A program made the translations under genes and the position numbers. A stretch of 9,605 nucleotides of DNA from UBA668 sp039796575 (GTDB lineage: Bacteria; Actinomycetota; Acidimicrobiia; Acidimicrobiales; Ilumatobacteraceae), in NCBI GenBank assembly GCA_039796575.1, contig JBDKJP010000095.1:1-9605 (forward strand). Reading direction: 5' to 3'. The notes beneath the pieces are model-generated. The model worked only from the letters and a program-made list of their open reading frames with translations. It did not search any database and had not been told where the DNA came from. Shown here in pieces: positions 7,792-9,605 of the stretch; the first letter of the stretch is position 1; every line of letters starts with the position of its first letter.

Positions 7792-8931
7792 TCACCACAC
7801 GGCGTGCAGCACGCCGAGCAACGCACCGCCGAGCACCAACCACGCCGAGTTGATGCGCCAGCGGATCATCGCGGCAAGCGTCACCACGCCGACGACCACC
7901 GTGAGCACGTCGACCAGCGCGGTGTCGGCCAACTCCACCAGCACCCCTGCCATCAACCCGAGCGATGCGACGGTGACGCCGTCGAGGAACCCCTTCGCCA
8001 GCGGCCGGGTGCGCATCCACGGCACGAGGCGACCGAGCAGCGCGACGAACACGAACGACGGGGCGAAGATGCCCATCGTGGCAACGGCTGCGCCGGCAGG
8101 GCCGGCGATCTGCCACCCGACGAACGTGGCGGTCGTGAACACCGGACCCGGTGTCACCTGACCCACTGCGATCGCGTCGAGCACCTGTTGCGACGTCAGC
8201 CAACCGAGGTCGTCGACCAACATCCGTTGCAGGAACGCCACCAGCACGTAGCCCGACCCGTAGAGCACACTGCCGATCTCGAGGAACACCAGGAACAGCC
8301 GCCACAGGGTGACGGGTATGCCGTCGGCGGATGCGGCGACGACGGGCGCGACGAGCAGCGACCGCAACGCCGTCGACACGCGATCACGCATCGCCCACAG
8401 CAGACCGCCCGCGCCGGCGACGAGCAGGATGAGCAACTCGTGCACGCCGGACAGGTAGGCGGAGAAGGCAGCGACGGCGAGCACGGCCTTCCACGGCACC
8501 ACCAGCACCGTGCGACCCAGACCGAACACGGCGTGGGCGATGATGGCGACGATCACGGGCAGCACCCCGTAGCGCAGGTCGGCGAACTGCGGAGTGGTGC
8601 CGTACCGCTCGTAGAGCCAGGCGATGACGCTGACGATCACGACGGCAGGCGCGATGAAGCACACGCCACCGACGAGCAACCCCCGCCACCCGGCACGACG
8701 GTGCCCGAGATGGATGGCGAGCTCGGTCGAGTTCGGGCCGGGGATGAGGTTGGTGGCACCGACCATCTCGAGAAACTCGGTGTCGTCGAGCCACTGCCGT
8801 CGGCGCACCACCTCGTCGCGCATCAGCGCGATGTGCGCGGCCGGGCCACCGAATCCGATGACACCGAGCGTCAGGAACAGCTTCGCCACCTCGGCGACGC
8901 GGCCGGGCGACGCACGGGTGGGGTGGGTCAC
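7792..8931 (-). CDS. chrA: Chromate transporter ChrA (two-domain CHR family)
   Basis: A 379-residue polytopic membrane protein with the duplicated CHR layout of long-chain ChrA proteins. The N-terminal half has GFGGPAAHIALMRDEVV (26-42) and NLIPGPNSTELAIHLG (61-76). The C-terminal half repeats the pattern with YGSGYVLVAFL (224-234) and GQVTPGPVFTTATFVGW (257-273). Several hydrophobic segments in each half are membrane helices. Characterised members export chromate from the cytoplasm and give chromate resistance. Some CHR proteins are untested, and the substrate here is assumed. The GTG start at 8929-8931 overlaps the VOC gene stop by 4 bases. A longer reading from 9102 would be arginine-rich antiphase sequence. 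It is the last gene of the arsC-VOC-chrA run and converges on the GFA gene. Confidence 0.92.
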   Translation of the reverse strand: MTHPTRASPGRVAEVAKLFLTLGVIGFGGPAAHIALMRDEVVRRRQWLDDTEFLEMVGATNLIPGPNSTELAIHLGHRRAGWRGLLVGGVCFIAPAVVIVSVIAWLYERYGTTPQFADLRYGVLPVIVAIIAHAVFGLGRTVLVVPWKAVLAVAAFSAYLSGVHELLILLVAGAGGLLWAMRDRVSTALRSLLVAPVVAASADGIPVTLWRLFLVFLEIGSVLYGSGYVLVAFLQRMLVDDLGWLTSQQVLDAIAVGQVTPGPVFTTATFVGWQIAGPAGAAVATMGIFAPSFVFVALLGRLVPWMRTRPLAKGFLDGVTVASLGLMAGVLVELADTALVDVLTVVVGVVTLAAMIRWRINSAWLVLGGALLGVLHAVW

Positions 8932-9317
8932 GCGCGGGTGGCCGGCTGGAACAGTTCGATCGGGTTGCCCGACGGATCGTCGAGCACGATCTGCGACCCG
9001 CCCGGCCCGCTGACGACCTCGCTGCGGAACGTGACACCGGCGGCGCGCAGGCGTGCCACGTCGGCATGGATGTCGTCGACGACGAAGTGGAGGCGGTTCC
9101 ACCCGCCGGCGACCGGCTGTCGGCCGTCGGGCAGGGCGCGGCCGGCCGAGCTGGTCGGACCGCTGAGCAGCACCCGCAGGTTGCCGCGGCGCACGTCGGC
9201 GAAGGCCGGCGCGAAGTTGTTCAGCTCCGTGAAGCCGAAGTGCTCGGTGTAGAACGCGAGCGAGGCGGCGACATCGTCGACGATGTAGCGGACGCTCACG
9301 AGGTCGTCGTCAGACAT
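8928..9317 (-). CDS. VOC superfamily protein (glyoxalase/bleomycin-resistance/dioxygenase fold)
   Basis: A 129-residue protein with the paired beta-alpha-beta-beta-beta modules of the vicinal oxygen chelate fold. The first module starts VRYIVDDVAASLAFYTEHFGF (9-29) and the second NRLHFVVDDIHADVARLRAAG (74-94). It ends with the hallmark DPSGNPIELFQP (114-125). H77 and E121 sit at usual metal-ligand positions. The first-strand position that is often His is R10, so the metal site may be incomplete. The reaction is unknown. It has no cysteine, so it is not an ArsI-type C-As lyase, which needs a thiol pair. The ATG at 9317 is supported by AAGGAG at 9333-9328, 10 nt upstream and inside arsC. The gene overlaps arsC by 8 bases and chrA by 4, so a job in metal or oxyanion stress is plausible. 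Confidence 0.9.
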   Translation of the reverse strand: MSDDDLVSVRYIVDDVAASLAFYTEHFGFTELNNFAPAFADVRRGNLRVLLSGPTSSAGRALPDGRQPVAGGWNRLHFVVDDIHADVARLRAAGVTFRSEVVSGPGGSQIVLDDPSGNPIELFQPATRA

Positions 9318-9605
9318 GGTGGGAACGCTCCTTGTGCTGGCCCGTCGTGAGGACAGGGAGGATCTGGCGGATGCGGAGGGTCAGGTCGTCGGCCACCGCT
9401 CGGAACGCGGGCATGGTGGCGCGGTGGGTACCCGACAGTCGGCTGGGGTCCTCGATGCTCCAGTGCACCGTTGCGTCGTCGGGCGCGAACGGCGGGCACA
9501 CCTCGCGCACACGGTCGCAGAGGGTGACCACGAGGTCGAAACGGCGGCCGGTGAACCGGTCGAGCGACTTCGAGTCGGCGGTGGTGATGTCGATGCCGCG
9601 TTCGG
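9310..9605 (-). CDS. arsC: Arsenate reductase ArsC, thioredoxin-coupled LMW-phosphatase type (partial, 5' end outside window)
   Basis: The C-terminal 97 residues are visible; the start and the CX5R phosphate loop are off the right edge. The sequence TADSKSLDRFTGRRFDLVVTLCDRVREVCP is typical of this family (visible residues 8-37). The two cysteines in LCDRVREVC are 7 residues apart, matching C82 and C89 of the staphylococcal pI258 enzyme, which form the redox relay after the missing catalytic cysteine. A VHWSIEDPS segment follows, then the helix AFRAVADDLTLRIRQILP. The enzyme reduces arsenate to arsenite in the cytoplasm. Because the N-terminus is cut, an ArsR-ArsC fusion, known in actinobacteria, cannot be excluded. 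The TGA at 9310-9312 lies inside the first codons of the VOC gene. Confidence 0.88.
   Translation of the reverse strand, partial: ERGIDITTADSKSLDRFTGRRFDLVVTLCDRVREVCPPFAPDDATVHWSIEDPSRLSGTHRATMPAFRAVADDLTLRIRQILPVLTTGQHKERSHHV

Noticed and set aside
7804..9252. A 482-codon plus-strand frame opposite chrA and the VOC gene
   Set aside because: It is His/Gln/Arg-rich antisense sequence; the minus-strand genes have clear family motifs.
8928..9317. VOC protein as an ArsI C-As lyase because of its arsC neighbour
   Set aside because: ArsI enzymes need a cysteine pair; this protein contains no cysteine, and its first metal-ligand position appears to be Arg.

Overview
This is high-GC, gene-dense DNA with frequent GTG starts and 4-base start/stop overlaps. 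A lipoprotein-type solute-binding protein with a Ser/Thr/Ala/Asp-rich tether also fits an actinobacterium, perhaps from the Acidimicrobiia (Ilumatobacter-like). The lineage is my guess from style only; no rRNA or tRNA is present to fix it. Eleven protein genes fill the window. No stretch over 300 bases lacks a gene, and I see no mobile element, CRISPR array or RNA gene.

Minus strand, positions 7334 down to 1, holds a run of seven genes in one direction. In transcription order they are a PanB-like TIM-barrel protein, a TetR-family regulator, a carotenoid-cleavage-type oxygenase, a solute-binding lipoprotein, a fused LivH-LivM permease, the ATPase LivG, and the start of the ATPase LivF, which runs off the left edge. 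Most junctions are 13 bp or less, or overlap. The one real gap is the 72 bp between tetR and the oxygenase gene. It contains a perfect 9-bp inverted repeat (5861-5881) and a strong Shine-Dalgarno site, so it is probably a regulated internal promoter. My reading is that the regulator senses a small hydrophobic compound and controls an oxygenase plus a dedicated Liv-type importer. The substrate could be an apocarotenoid, a stilbene or a related phenylpropenoid, but the sequence does not show which. The PanB-like protein keeps the family fold motifs but lacks the known metal ligands, so its role is open.

Positions 7369-7770 on the plus strand hold a small GFA/CENP-V-type zinc protein. It diverges from the PanB-like gene across only 34 bp. 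Both genes have a TAnnnT hexamer 6-8 bp before the ATG and no Shine-Dalgarno site, as expected of leaderless actinobacterial genes.

Minus strand, positions 9605 down to 7792, holds a second operon that converges on the GFA gene. It contains the 3' part of a thioredoxin-type arsenate reductase (LMW-phosphatase fold), a VOC/glyoxalase-fold protein, and a ChrA chromate transporter. Each reading frame overlaps the next, suggesting a translationally coupled oxyanion-resistance module.
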